From Deltaproteobacteria bacterium (GTDB lineage Bacteria > JADJOY01): 64,000 nt of DNA. Location of the stretch: NCBI GenBank assembly GCA_016713535.1, contig JADJOY010000007.1, positions 1-64,000 of the forward strand, written 5' to 3'. This document shows positions 45,901 to 55,470 of the stretch, in pieces. Position numbers and translations under genes: made by a program. Under the pieces are notes generated by a model. That model saw only the letters and a list, made by a program, of their open reading frames with translations, was not told the DNA's origin and made no database searches. Numbering within the stretch: position 1 is the first letter of the stretch; every line of letters starts with the position of its first letter.

Positions 45901-46536
45901 GTGATCGTCACGTGCGCTGGTTGCGGCAAACGCTTCACGTCTCGGCTCACCGAGTGTCCGTTCTGCAAGACGGCCAATCCCACCCCCGATCTCTCCCCTC
46001 CGGCGCACGGCGCCGAGCCCTCCGCCGACGCGGCGGCACAGCTTCCCCCGCCGCCCCAGCAGTACATCCCGCCGAGCCGCTCGAGCCTGCTGCAGAAGCA
46101 GGTCGAGGGGCAGAAGGAGGGGACGAACCCGATCGTCTTCACCGTCATCAAGCTGGTGGTGGTGCTCGCGCTCCTCGGCGGCGGGGCCTTCGCGGTGAAG
46201 AGTTTCTTCACCCCCGACAAGCCCACCGTCTTCCTCGGCGCCTCGCGCGGCAACGAGGTCGAGATGCCGATCGAGAAGCTCGTCAACGCCGGGCCGGAGG
46301 TGCTCGAGCGGCGCCTGATGCTGGTGGCGAAGTTCGGCAAGCTGATGCCGGACGACGAGGGCATGAAGCGCTTCGAGGCGATCTCGGCGGCGGGCATCAG
46401 CCTGCCGATCTACGTCTCGGAGGCGCACGCGGGTGCGCTCGGCAGCCTCAAGCCCGGGCAGACCTTCGCCGCGTACGGGACCATCGAGAACAAGGGCCTC
46501 GGCTTCAACCCCAAGCCGGCGCTGGTGGTGAAGTGA
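45901..46536 (+). CDS. Zinc-ribbon membrane-anchored protein
   Basis: A 211-residue protein with an N-terminal zinc ribbon (IVTCAGCGKRFTSRLTECPF then CK, CxxC...CxxC), a Pro-rich linker, one membrane helix (VFTVIKLVVVLALLGGGAFA) and an outer domain of about 110 residues (ASRGNEVEMPIEKLVNAGPE, AHAGALGSLKPGQTFAAYGT). GATCGGAGGG precedes the GTG. The topology (cytoplasmic zinc ribbon, one helix, outer domain) is shared by many uncharacterised deltaproteobacterial proteins. Function unknown. Confidence 0.75.
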   Translation: MIVTCAGCGKRFTSRLTECPFCKTANPTPDLSPPAHGAEPSADAAAQLPPPPQQYIPPSRSSLLQKQVEGQKEGTNPIVFTVIKLVVVLALLGGGAFAVKSFFTPDKPTVFLGASRGNEVEMPIEKLVNAGPEVLERRLMLVAKFGKLMPDDEGMKRFEAISAAGISLPIYVSEAHAGALGSLKPGQTFAAYGTIENKGLGFNPKPALVVK

Positions 46537-46597
46537 CGCGCGCGCGCGCGACCACCGGGGCTGGGATCCGTCGCGAAGGAACGGCCGCTCGAGCTCG

Positions 46598-47674
46598 GTG
46601 AGCTCGGCCCAGCGCGACCCACGGACCCGGGTGGAACGCCACGCAAGCTTCCGTTCCGTTCCGCCGGCGCCTCCTTTTCGGGGCGGTCGCGCTCGTCGCA
46701 ACGGGTTGCGTGGCGTGGCTCGCGCTGGAGGTGGCCCTCAGGACCCACGAGGCGAACGCGCGCGCCTCCGGATCGCCTCCCGGTGATCTCTCCCCTCGGG
46801 GCCTCTATCAGGCGAGCGTCGATCCGGCCTTACGCTACGAGCTGATCCCGAACGCGCGTGCCATCGCCGAGACTGGCGTGCCGATCGAGATCAACGGCGC
46901 CGGGTTCCGCGGCGCCCTCCCCGCCATCCCGAAGCCGCCCGGGATCACGCGGATCCTGCTCCTCGGCGATTCGGAGGTCCTGGGCGCCAAGCTCGCCGAA
47001 CGAGACACGCTGTCCGCGCAGCTCGAGCTCGCGCTCACGAAGCGCGACGGCGCGGTCTGGGAGGTCCTCAACTTCGGCACCGACGGCTAGACACGGTGCA
47101 GGAAGAGCGGCTCTTCGAGACACGTGGCGTGCCGTTCCAGCCGGACCTCGTGCTGCTCTACTTCGTCTCGAACGACGTGGTGCCTCCCGAGCTGGTGCGG
47201 TTGGCCGACGGCTGGGACCGCTCACACGTGATCCGGTGGATCCGCGATCTCGCGCTGATGCAGCGCGCGCGCCGGCTGCTCGGATCGGGCGGCGACTACC
47301 GAGAGTACGTCGAGCACGCGTATGGACCCACGTCGGGCGCGTGGCGGGTCGGTCGAGAGCGGGTGCGGCGGCTCAGGGATCGCGTCGAAGCGGCGCACGC
47401 ACGCTTCGCGGTGGTGATCGCGCCCGAGATCTTCGGGATCGAGCGCCGCGAGGAGCTCGTCGACTCGCCGTACCGCACGTTCCACCGCGCGCTCGCGAGC
47501 TTGGCCAGCGACCAGATCACCGTGATCGACCCCCTCGCGGCGCTCGCGACCTGCGCGGAGCGTCCCAGAGACCTGTGGGCGACGCCGACCGACCATCACA
47601 AGAACGGCCGCGCGAACCGCTGCATCGCCGACTTCGTCGCGGCGTCGGGGGCGCTCCCGGTGGGTGCGGGATGA
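46598..47674 (+). CDS. SGNH/GDSL-like hydrolase, membrane-anchored, two frameshifts
   Basis: Likely start GTG 46598 (MSSAQRDPRTRVERHASF). A shift near 46650-46670 leads into the membrane helix RRLLFGAVALVATGCVAWLA. Block I of SGNH enzymes is ILLLGDSEVLGAKL (catalytic Ser). At 47088 the frame ends with TDG and TAG; one added C would give TDGYDTVQEERL and join the next frame: VLLYFVSNDVV (block III Asn) and the end TPTDHHKNGRA with the Asp-x-x-His pair. Total is about 360 residues. Resembles O-acetylesterase or acetyltransferase-type SGNH proteins of surface polysaccharides. Confidence 0.75.
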
Positions 47675-47685
47675 GCGGCGCCTGC

Positions 47686-48099
47686 TCACACCGACGGTTC
47701 GTGAGGGCTGAGCTCGCGAACGAGCTCGAGCGACGCCTCGGGGGCGAGGCACCCGGCCGACCGCAACACGGCGAGGAATCCGGGCTCCGGCTCGACCCGC
47801 AGCCGGCCCTCGAGCCACAGCCGCCACGCGCGCGCGGTCGCGTCCTCGCCCGGCGCCAGCGGGCTCGCCAGCGCGCCCGGATCGACGCTCACCTGCGACG
47901 TGGGCGACGCGCCGGCGAGCGCCACGGTGGCGGCGCGGTAGCCCACCCACGCGCTCGCGAAGCCGCCGAGCGAGAGCGCGACCAGCGCGGCCCCGGTGAC
48001 GACCGCCGCGCGCAGCGCCGAACGTGTGACCACGAAGACCGCGAGCGCGAGCGCCACCGCGGCGAGGACGAGGAGCGCGGCGAGCACCACGAGGATCAT
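47686..48099 (-). CDS. Hypothetical membrane protein, 137 residues
   Basis: Two N-terminal hydrophobic helices (LVVLAALLVLAAVALALAVF and AAVVTGAALVALSLGGFASA) followed by a soluble domain of some 70 residues (AWRLWLEGRLRVEPEPGFLA, LVRELSPHEPSV). No family recognised. It lies convergent to the SGNH gene, 11 bases from it. Confidence 0.55.
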   Translation of the reverse strand: MILVVLAALLVLAAVALALAVFVVTRSALRAAVVTGAALVALSLGGFASAWVGYRAATVALAGASPTSQVSVDPGALASPLAPGEDATARAWRLWLEGRLRVEPEPGFLAVLRSAGCLAPEASLELVRELSPHEPSV

Positions 48100-48149
48100 C
48101 GGCGACCGGGTGGGCGCGCCGCGGCGGCGCGCCCGGCGCGAGGTCTACC

Positions 48150-49847
48150 ATGAGCGGCGCCGAGGGCTCCACGGGCGGCGAGCGCCGCGCGGACCCTCGC
48201 CGAGCGCGGCGCTCGATCGCCCTCGCCTCGCTGGCCTTCGCGATCGGCGTGGGCGCGGGCCTGGCGCAGCTCCGCGTGGTCACGTTCGACGGCCTCCTCG
48301 AGTACATCCGCGACGCCACGGTGCTCACCGACGGCGGGCTCGCGGCCTACCGCCACGCGGTCCACCCGGTGGGCTACCCGACGGCCCTCGCGGTCGTCGC
48401 GCACCTCACCCAGGCCTCGCTGTTCGCCGCGGCCCGCATGGTGTCGTGGCTGGCGGGCCTCGCGGTGCTGCCGCTGCTCGCGGCCGTGGCGCGGCGCGCG
48501 TTCGGAGAGACCGAGCGCGCCCTCGCGCCGTGGGCCGCGATCGCGGGATCGGCGCTGGTCGCGCACACCCTCGAGCCGTCGAGCACGGTGCCCGCCGCGA
48601 CCCTTCAGCTCGCGTCGATCGCGATCCTCCTCGGCGATCCGGGCTCGCCGCGACGGCTCGCGCTCGCGGGTACCACGGTCGCGCTCGCGTGGCTGGTCCG
48701 TTACCCGAGCATCCTCGTGTTCGGGGCGACCGTGGTGTGGCTGGTGGCGCGGCTCCGCCGCGAGCCGCGCCGGCTCGGGCTCGCGCTCGCCGCGTACGTC
48801 GTGCCGTTCGCCGTGCTGGCGAGCCCGCAGATGGCGCTCAACGTGGCGCACGGCCTCGATCCGTTCATCGCCAACAACGCGGGCTACATCCTGCGGGCCG
48901 AGCGCGGCCACTTCGCCGCGGACCAGACGATCGTCAGCATGCTGCTCCTGGAGGGCGGCCGCGCCGCCGCGTTCTGGCTGAAGAACCTGAGCCTGTTCGT
49001 GGTCTTCAACGCGCCGCTGATCGCCGCGATGGCGTGGGTCGGCTACCGCGAGCGCAACGCCCGCGTCGGCTACCTGGCGACGGTCGTCACGGTCCAGCAG
49101 CTCGTGCTGCCGCTCACCAACTTCAATCCGAAGTTCTACCTGCTCGATCGCTGGCTGCTGCTCGCCTTCACGTTGCGCGCGGGGGTGCTGCTCGCGCCTC
49201 GCATCGGCGCCGCGTGGACGAGGCGCGCGCCGCTCGACGCGCGCGGACTCGCGCGCGCCGCCGCGGCGGGCCTCGCGGCGTGCCTGGTCGCGCCACTCGC
49301 GGCGATCTACCTCACCTTCCGCGTCCTCGAGGTGCGCTCGATGCTCGGCGCCGACGACGTCGGCGCCGGCCACCAGGCGCTCACCGCCGCCCTCCACGAT
49401 CACGGCTACTCGACACCCGGCGAGCTGCTCGGCTGCACCAACGTCCACTACGACCTGCGCGCCCTCGACGAGGACCGGGTCGTCTACTACCGCGAAGCCA
49501 CGGTGGGGCTCGGCTCGATCCCCCGCTTCACCAGCGGCGCCGCGCTCGAGGAGTTCCTGCGCGCGCACGGCCTGCGGTTCGTGCTCTACGACGCCGAGGA
49601 CCGCGCCAACTGCCCCGACCTGGCCTTCCTGTTCGAGCCCGAGACGCTACCGGATACGCTCGAACCGCTGTGGATCGACGACTTCTACAACCAGACCGAT
49701 CGGCTCGCGCTCTACCGGCTGGTCGAGCCGCCCCCGGCGCCGCTCACCGGCGAGGCGCGGCGCGCGCGCTGGCAGGCGGTGCGCGTGCCGTCGCTCAAGG
49801 GACTCTTCGACGACTGGGCGCGACGGCTCGGGAGCACACCGGGATGA
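48150..49847 (+). CDS. Polytopic membrane protein, GT-C (GT39-like) glycosyltransferase candidate
   Basis: A 565-residue protein with about ten membrane helices and a C-terminal soluble part of about 150 residues. FDGLLEYIRDATVLTDGGLA after the first helix, with an acidic residue in the first outer loop, and AVHPVGYPTALAVVAHL are typical of GT-C enzymes that use polyprenyl-phosphate sugars. RYPSILVFGATVVWLVA is a mid-protein helix. It would glycosylate a lipid or protein at the outer face of the inner membrane. Its stop overlaps the next gene's start (ATGA). Confidence 0.72.
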   Translation: MSGAEGSTGGERRADPRRARRSIALASLAFAIGVGAGLAQLRVVTFDGLLEYIRDATVLTDGGLAAYRHAVHPVGYPTALAVVAHLTQASLFAAARMVSWLAGLAVLPLLAAVARRAFGETERALAPWAAIAGSALVAHTLEPSSTVPAATLQLASIAILLGDPGSPRRLALAGTTVALAWLVRYPSILVFGATVVWLVARLRREPRRLGLALAAYVVPFAVLASPQMALNVAHGLDPFIANNAGYILRAERGHFAADQTIVSMLLLEGGRAAAFWLKNLSLFVVFNAPLIAAMAWVGYRERNARVGYLATVVTVQQLVLPLTNFNPKFYLLDRWLLLAFTLRAGVLLAPRIGAAWTRRAPLDARGLARAAAAGLAACLVAPLAAIYLTFRVLEVRSMLGADDVGAGHQALTAALHDHGYSTPGELLGCTNVHYDLRALDEDRVVYYREATVGLGSIPRFTSGAALEEFLRAHGLRFVLYDAEDRANCPDLAFLFEPETLPDTLEPLWIDDFYNQTDRLALYRLVEPPPAPLTGEARRARWQAVRVPSLKGLFDDWARRLGSTPG

Positions 49848-50929
49848 GCGGACGATCCACCTCCACGCGCTCCGTCACCGCGTTCTTCGCGCTCGTGCTG
49901 CTGCTCGCTCCGGACGTCTTCGCCGGCGAGCTCCGCCGCTGGGTCGACGCCAACGGCCAGGTCCACATCAGCGACGGCGCGCCACCGGTGGGCGCGCGCG
50001 GCGGGTCGAGCGCGGGCACCGGCGCGGTCACGACGGTCCCGAGTGCCGCGGCTTCTCCGATCCAGCGTGGGCGCGGCGCGGGCAAGTACACCCTGGGGCT
50101 GCTGTGGCGGATCGAGCCGGTGGCCGACGGCGGCGGAGCGCGCGTCGAGCCCAGCTACGTGTTCGGCACCATGCACTCGGCGGACCCGCGGGTGCGCAAC
50201 CTCAAGCCGGACGTCGAGCGCACCTTCCACGACGCGACCAGCTTCTGCGCCGAGGCCACCCTCGACGGCAGCGCGCTGCTCTCGGTCGGCCACCGGATGA
50301 TGATCGGCGACGGGCGCTCCCTCGACCAGATCCTGGGCGCGGATCTCTATGGCGAGGTGGCCCCGCTCATGGAAGCGCGCGGCATGCCGGACGCATTCCT
50401 GCCGATGCTGCAGCCGTGGGTGGTCCTGCTCAGCCTGAGCATGCCGGCCTCGGCGACCGGCTCGCAGCCCGGCGACATCCTCGACGTGGACCTCATGAAC
50501 CGCGCCCAGGCCGACGGCAAGACGGTGTGCGGCCTCGAGACCCTCGACGAGCAGATCGACGCGGTCTCCAAGATCCCCGAGCGCGACTTGATCGCCAACA
50601 TCCGCAGCGCCGCGAAGGCCGCGGCGGGCCTCGAGGCGGTGTACGCGAAGGCGACCGAGCTCTACGTGCAGGAGGACCTCGCCGGGCTCGCGGCGCTCGA
50701 CGCGGGCGAGAGCGGCGACGCCGGCGAGCGGCGCCGCGCGGCCGACTTCGAGCGGCGCCTGCTCGACGACCGCAACGTGCGCATGGTCGACCGCATGGCG
50801 TCGCGCATCGACCGCGGCGGCGCCTTCATCGCGATCGGCGCCGGGCACCTGGGCGGCGAGCGCGGCGTGCTCGCGCTCCTCGAGCGCCGCGGCTACGCGG
50901 TGAAGCGCGTCACGCCGGTCGCGCCGTAG
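49844..50929 (+). CDS. TraB/GumN (TIKI-like) family protein with N-terminal DUF4124
   Basis: A 361-residue exported protein with a signal peptide (VTAFFALVLLLAPDVFAG). A DUF4124 segment follows directly (LRRWVDANGQVHISDGAP). The TraB/GumN domain has YVFGTMHSADPRV (GTxH), KTVCGLETLDEQIDAV (the E of the second motif) and AFIAIGAGHLGGERGVLALL (GxxH). These three motifs form the metal-dependent protease site of TIKI relatives. Coupled by ATGA overlap to the GT-C-like gene. Confidence 0.88.
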   Translation: MSGRSTSTRSVTAFFALVLLLAPDVFAGELRRWVDANGQVHISDGAPPVGARGGSSAGTGAVTTVPSAAASPIQRGRGAGKYTLGLLWRIEPVADGGGARVEPSYVFGTMHSADPRVRNLKPDVERTFHDATSFCAEATLDGSALLSVGHRMMIGDGRSLDQILGADLYGEVAPLMEARGMPDAFLPMLQPWVVLLSLSMPASATGSQPGDILDVDLMNRAQADGKTVCGLETLDEQIDAVSKIPERDLIANIRSAAKAAAGLEAVYAKATELYVQEDLAGLAALDAGESGDAGERRRAADFERRLLDDRNVRMVDRMASRIDRGGAFIAIGAGHLGGERGVLALLERRGYAVKRVTPVAP

Positions 50930-51116
50930 GAGGCGCGCCAGGTATCGATCGACGGCGCGTCCCGTAGGGGCGACCGCAAGGTCGCCCGCGATCGGGACCG
51001 ATCGCCCTGGAGGGCGGCCGCTTCGTCGGCCGCCCCAGCGCGCGACCTGGGGTCGTCGACGAAGCGACCACCCTCCATCGGGCGCCACCGATCCGTCGAG
51101 TCCTACGGGGATACCG
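50930..51116. repeat. Three hairpin elements between convergent genes
   Basis: 50964-50987: GTAGGGGCGACCGCAAGGTC plus GCCC. 51009-51035: GGAGGGCGGCCGCTTCGTCG plus stem end. 51049-51075: complement of a GGAGGGTGGTCGCTTCGTCG hairpin. GTAG- and GGAG-headed types are thus side by side in one spacer. Confidence 0.8.
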
Positions 51117-52820
51117 CTACGACGCCGGCGTGAGCGGCAGGCCGATGCGCTTGAAGAGGCTGGTGAAGTCGTCGTCCTCGATCGGCTTCTTCAGGAACTC
51201 GCCGCCGCGCGGGATGAGCTTCGCGAGGTCGCGGTCGGCCGAGCGGTCCGAGAGCAGCACGATCGGCGTGATCGCGGTGCGCGGAAACGAGCGCAGGATC
51301 TGGCTCGCCTCGAGCCCGCTGATCTTGGGCATGTAGACGTTCACGAACACCACGTCGGTGCCGCGCCCGAGGGCGGCCTCGACGAGGCCGTAGCCGTCGG
51401 TCACGCGCACCACGTCGAGCCCGAAGCGGTCGAGGACCTCGGTGAGCATCCGCGCCTCCTCCGCGTCCGGCTCGCCGAGGATCGCGCGCCGGCGCGACAC
51501 CTCGGTGGGCTCCTTGTGGTGGAAGCGCTCGCGCGCGCGCTCGAGGTCCTCGAGCAGCGCCGCCGAGTCGCGGTAGCGCTCGGCGGGCGTCTTGGCGAGG
51601 CACTTGAGCACGATGCCCTCGACGTACGAGCTCACTCCCGAGTTCAGGGTGCGCAGGGGCCGGGGCCGCTCCATGAGGTGCTTCTGCGCGGTCGGGATGA
51701 GGTGCTGGCCCTTGCACGGCACCGTCCCGGTGAGCATCTCGTAGAGCACGCAGCCGAACGAGTAGACGTCGGTGGCGGGCACCACCGGCTTGTCCTCGAA
51801 CTGCTCGGGCGCCATGTAGGCCGGCGTACCGAGCAGCATGCCGTCGTGGGTGATGCGGATGTCCTCGGGCCGCCGCGCCAGCCCGAAGTCCAGCACCATC
51901 GCCTTCCCTTCCGGCGTGACCATCAGGTTCGACGACTTGATGTCGCGGTGGACGATGCCGATGCGGTGGCAGGCCGCGAGCCCCTCGGCCGCCTGGGTCG
52001 CGATGTCGAGCGCCTCGTCCTCGCCGAGGAAGCCGCGCTCCTTGATGACCTCGGAGAGCGGCACTCCGGGCACGTACTCCATCGCCAGGAACGCGCGTTC
52101 GCCGATGCGGCCGATCTCGTAGATCGTCGCGACGTGCTGGTTCTTGATCTGGCGCGAGAGCCGGATCTCGTGGCGCAGCCGCTTGGTCCAGCTCTCGTCG
52201 TCCGACCACTCGAAGCGCAGCACCTTGAGTGCCACGATCTCGCCGAGCTCCTTGTCGTACGCCTTGAAGACCTCGGAGGTGCCGCCCCGGCCGATGCGGT
52301 CGATGAGCTCGTAGCGGCTGTTGCGCCCCACCGCCTCGCGCTGCGATCTGGGTGGCGCCTCGCTCCGCGGCTGGATCTCCTCGGTGGGCGCGTCGTCGGA
52401 GTTGAGGGCGGCCTCGCGATCCGCCTCGGCCTCGGCGGCGCGCTCCACGGTGCGCTGCGCCTGCCGCTCGAGCACCGCGAGCCGCACGCTCAAGAGGCCC
52501 ATGTCGAGCGGCTTGGTGAGGTAGTCGTCCGCTCCCGCCTCGAGCACCCGCTGCACGGCATCGTGCTGGTTCTGCAGCGTGCACACCACGATCAGCGAGC
52601 CCGCGCCACGCGGCGAGCGGCGCAGCCGCCTGCACACCTCGAGGCCGTCCATGTCGGGAAGCTCGGCGTCGAGGACCACCAGCGGGAACTCGCCGACGGC
52701 GTACGAGGCCACCGCCGAGGTGCCGTCCGTGACGGTGGTGACATCGTGGCCGCGAGCGCGCAGCACCGCCTGCATCAGCGCGCGCATCGCCTCGTCGGCC
52801 TCGACGAGCAGCGTCTTCAT
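51117..52820 (-). CDS. Receiver - Ser/Thr kinase - pseudo-receiver protein
   Basis: A 567-residue soluble protein of three domains. REC1 (1-120): phospho-acceptor D51 in LVVLDAELPD, K103 in LTKPLD. Kinase (170-435): IGRGGTSEVF, ALKVL, HRDIKSSNLM (291-300), DFGLARR and GTPAYMAPEQ, so catalytically complete. REC2 (443-567): the fold is clear (AILGEPDAEEARMLTEVLDR, FLKKPIED), but the acceptor position is N494 in VFVNVYMP, so it cannot be phosphorylated in the normal way. The order suggests that a two-component signal gates a Ser/Thr kinase. ATG at 52820. Placed downstream of the thiolase gene, same strand. Confidence 0.93.
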   Translation of the reverse strand: MKTLLVEADEAMRALMQAVLRARGHDVTTVTDGTSAVASYAVGEFPLVVLDAELPDMDGLEVCRRLRRSPRGAGSLIVVCTLQNQHDAVQRVLEAGADDYLTKPLDMGLLSVRLAVLERQAQRTVERAAEAEADREAALNSDDAPTEEIQPRSEAPPRSQREAVGRNSRYELIDRIGRGGTSEVFKAYDKELGEIVALKVLRFEWSDDESWTKRLRHEIRLSRQIKNQHVATIYEIGRIGERAFLAMEYVPGVPLSEVIKERGFLGEDEALDIATQAAEGLAACHRIGIVHRDIKSSNLMVTPEGKAMVLDFGLARRPEDIRITHDGMLLGTPAYMAPEQFEDKPVVPATDVYSFGCVLYEMLTGTVPCKGQHLIPTAQKHLMERPRPLRTLNSGVSSYVEGIVLKCLAKTPAERYRDSAALLEDLERARERFHHKEPTEVSRRRAILGEPDAEEARMLTEVLDRFGLDVVRVTDGYGLVEAALGRGTDVVFVNVYMPKISGLEASQILRSFPRTAITPIVLLSDRSADRDLAKLIPRGGEFLKKPIEDDDFTSLFKRIGLPLTPAS

Positions 52821-52863
52821 CGGCGGCTCGCGTGCCCGCGCGCGATGGCCATCGGCGGCGGCT

Positions 52864-54052
52864 TCACGCGCCCGGCCCCAGCACGAAGACCGTCGACACG
52901 CTGCCCGGACCGCCGAGGGTGTGCGCGAGGCCGAGGTCCGCCTTCGGCACCTGCATCTTGCCGGCGCGGCCGCGGATCTGGTCGGCGATCTGGTTGATCA
53001 TGCGCACGCCCGAGGCGCCGATCGGGTGGCCGCAGCTCTTGAGCCCGCCACCGGTGTTCACGGGCAGCCGCCCGCCGAGGCGGGTGACGTTGTCGTGGAT
53101 CAGCTCCCAGCCGCGCCCGCGCGGCGCGAGCCCCAGGTCCTCGTAGTTGAGGATCTCGGTGATCGTGAAGCAGTCGTGGCACTCGACCACGTCGAAGGCG
53201 CGTGCCGGATCGGTGACGCCGGCGTCCGCGTACGCGGCCGCCGCGGCCCGCTGCGTGGCCTCGAAACCCAGGAAATCCCAGTCCGGCTTCATCTGCGCGC
53301 CAAAGTAGCCGTTCGCGACCGCAAGACCGATGCCGCGGATCACCACCGGATCCTTCACGTAGTCGCGGGCGCGGTCGGCGCGGGTCAGGATCACCGCGGC
53401 GGCGCCGTCGGTGGTGGGGCAGCAGTCGTAGAGCCTGAGCGGCTCGGCCACCGGCGGCGCCTTGCGCGCCGCTTCCTCGGTGATCGCCTTGCGGAAGTGG
53501 GCGCGCGGGTTGAGAGCGCCGTGCTCGTGGTTCTTGACCGCGACCTTGTCGAGGGTGCCCTCGTCGAGGCGGTTCTGCTCGAGGTAGCGCGTGGCGAGGA
53601 GCGCGAACATGCCGGGCGCCGTGCGCCCCTTGCAGAGCAGCGGGTGGCCGCGCTCGACGTGCTGCGCCACCAGGCTGCCACGCGACGGCACGTCGCGCAT
53701 CTTCTCCACACCCACCGCGAGCGCCACGTCGAAGGCGCCCGAGGCGACCGCGAACGCGGCGTTGCGCACCGCCTCCATGCCCGTGCAGCACAGGTTGGAG
53801 ACGCGCGTGACGGGGATGGGATAGAGGTGGAGCGGCTCGGCCACCGCGGTGCCCGAGGCGCCCTCGTAGCCCCCATGCCATGGGGAGATACGTGCCGAGC
53901 CACGCGGCCTGGATGTCGGCGAGGCCGAGGCCGGCGTCCTGGACCGCGAGGGTCACGGCCTCGGCGAGCATGTCGGTGAGGCTCTGATCGAAGTTCTCGC
54001 CGAAGCGGATCGTGCCGCTGCCGATGATCGCGACCTCGCCGCCGATGCCCAT
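52864..54052 (-). CDS. Thiolase (SCPx/acetyl-CoA acetyltransferase-like), one frameshift
   Basis: The N-terminal part GGEVAIIGSGTIRFGENFDQ, then SLTDMLAEAV and IQAAWLGTYLPMAWG, runs to about 53880. One G too many in a G5 run shifts the frame; the correct reading goes on as GYEGASGTAVAEPLHLYP. The active-site cysteine is in VSNLCCTGMEAVRNAA. ECHDCFTITEI and GGGLKSCGHPIGASG are the C-terminal catalytic loops. Joined length is about 395 residues. The ATG at 54052 overlaps the stop of the HMG-CoA-synthase-like/DUF35 gene (TGATG), which is consistent with a stable complex of both products. Confidence 0.87.
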
Positions 54053-55470
54053 CACGCTCCTCGCCCGGACGCCGCCAGGGCGCACATCTTCCAGCCGTAG
54101 TTGGGGAACCCGCCGCCCTCGTGGATGCGACGGAAGGTGAGGCCCACCCGCGCACCCACCGCCACCGCGCTGCGCTCGGCGTCGACCAGCTCGGCGTAGT
54201 AGCGCCCGCCGCCGTCGAGGTCGGCCGCGACCATCACCGTGGGCGGCTCGGGGCTCGGCACCAGGTGGTCGGCGGTGAACGTGACGATGGTGCCGCTGCG
54301 GCCGAGCGCGACCTCGCCGAACTCGCGCCCGTCGCAACCGTGGCACACCGGCTTGGGCGGCAGCTCGATGGCGCCGCACGAGCGGCAGCGGGCACCGCGC
54401 CACCGCACCAGCGCGCGCTCGTCGCGCGCCAGAACCGCGGGCGAGGTCCAGGGATCGAGGTGCTCGCCGGCGAGCAGGCCGCGCATCCGCAGGTACTGGG
54501 GATAACGCGTGATCGCACGGGTGGGCGCGAGCGCCGCCGCGAGCCGCTCGGCGAGGCGAGGTGCGTCGTCGCCGGCGCGCACCAGGAGCGCCTCGGCGCC
54601 GGTGCAGGCACCCAGCACCAGCAGCTTCTCGCCGGGCTTCGACGTGGCGAGCCCGCGCACCAGCGCGAGCGGGAACGCCGCCGCGCCGAGGGCGCCGATG
54701 GCCTCGAGGGTACCGTCCTCGACGATCCTCTCGGCGGGTAGCCCGAGGCTCTTGCGGAGCGCGCGATCGGCGGCGCCGTCCGGCGCGGCGAGCGCGACGC
54801 GCACCTGCGCGGCCTCGAGGTCGTGGGCCGCGAGCACCTGGCGGGCCAGCGTCCGCATCGCCAGCGGGAAGCCCTTCTCCTGCACGAACGGCCGATCGGC
54901 CTCCGCGGTGAAGCGCTCGCCCCGGCGCCGCCAGCGCTCGCGCAGGCCGGTGGTCAGCGAGGCATGCGCGAGGACCTCGCCGAAGCGCGCCTCGCCGCCC
55001 AGCACCACCGCGATGCCGCCGTCGCCGAGCGCGCCTTCGGCGTTGCTGCCGGGCTCGGGCGCCTGCACTTCCGCGGCGGCCACCAGCGCGCGCGAAGCGC
55101 CCGCGCGGACCGCCTGCGCCGCCGCGCGCAGCCCGTGCGCGCCGGCGCCCAGCGAGCCGCCGAGCTCGGCGGCGTGCACCGCCTCGGAGAGGTCACAGCC
55201 GACGGCGAGCTGGTTGACGTTGCCGCCATCCTCGAGCGCGGACGTGGTCGAGGCGAGGAAGAGCTCGGTGATCGAGGCGCTCGGCACCACGCCGGTGTCG
55301 AACGCCGCGTCGACCGCGAGCGTCACCGCGTCTTGATCGTGGGCGGCCACCGAACGGGTCGCCGAGCCGCCCGATCCCCAGCTCGCGCGGAGCAAGGCGC
55401 CTGGCAGCCGGCGCACGGGGATGGCGACGCCGAGCGCCTCGATGCCGACCGTCACGGATCCAGAGCTCAT
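54052..55470 (-). CDS. HMG-CoA synthase/KAS III-like domain fused to DUF35
   Basis: A 472-residue fusion. Residues 5-340 have the thiolase fold of HMG-CoA synthases/KAS III: IEALGVAIPVRRL, LFLASTTSALEDGGN, ALGDGGIAVVLGG. Where these have the catalytic A-C-Y-G-G, this protein has A-E-L-G-G (101-105), so the acyl-cysteine appears to be lost. Residues of about 365-470 are a DUF35 zinc ribbon (CRSCGAIELPPKPVCHGC) plus OB-fold (GRSGTIVTFTADHLVP). In archaea HMG-CoA synthase, thiolase and separate DUF35 form one complex; here two of the three are fused and the thiolase is the next gene. Likely a non-catalytic or altered partner in C-C bond chemistry. Confidence 0.85.
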   Translation of the reverse strand: MSSGSVTVGIEALGVAIPVRRLPGALLRASWGSGGSATRSVAAHDQDAVTLAVDAAFDTGVVPSASITELFLASTTSALEDGGNVNQLAVGCDLSEAVHAAELGGSLGAGAHGLRAAAQAVRAGASRALVAAAEVQAPEPGSNAEGALGDGGIAVVLGGEARFGEVLAHASLTTGLRERWRRRGERFTAEADRPFVQEKGFPLAMRTLARQVLAAHDLEAAQVRVALAAPDGAADRALRKSLGLPAERIVEDGTLEAIGALGAAAFPLALVRGLATSKPGEKLLVLGACTGAEALLVRAGDDAPRLAERLAAALAPTRAITRYPQYLRMRGLLAGEHLDPWTSPAVLARDERALVRWRGARCRSCGAIELPPKPVCHGCDGREFGEVALGRSGTIVTFTADHLVPSPEPPTVMVAADLDGGGRYYAELVDAERSAVAVGARVGLTFRRIHEGGGFPNYGWKMCALAASGRGA

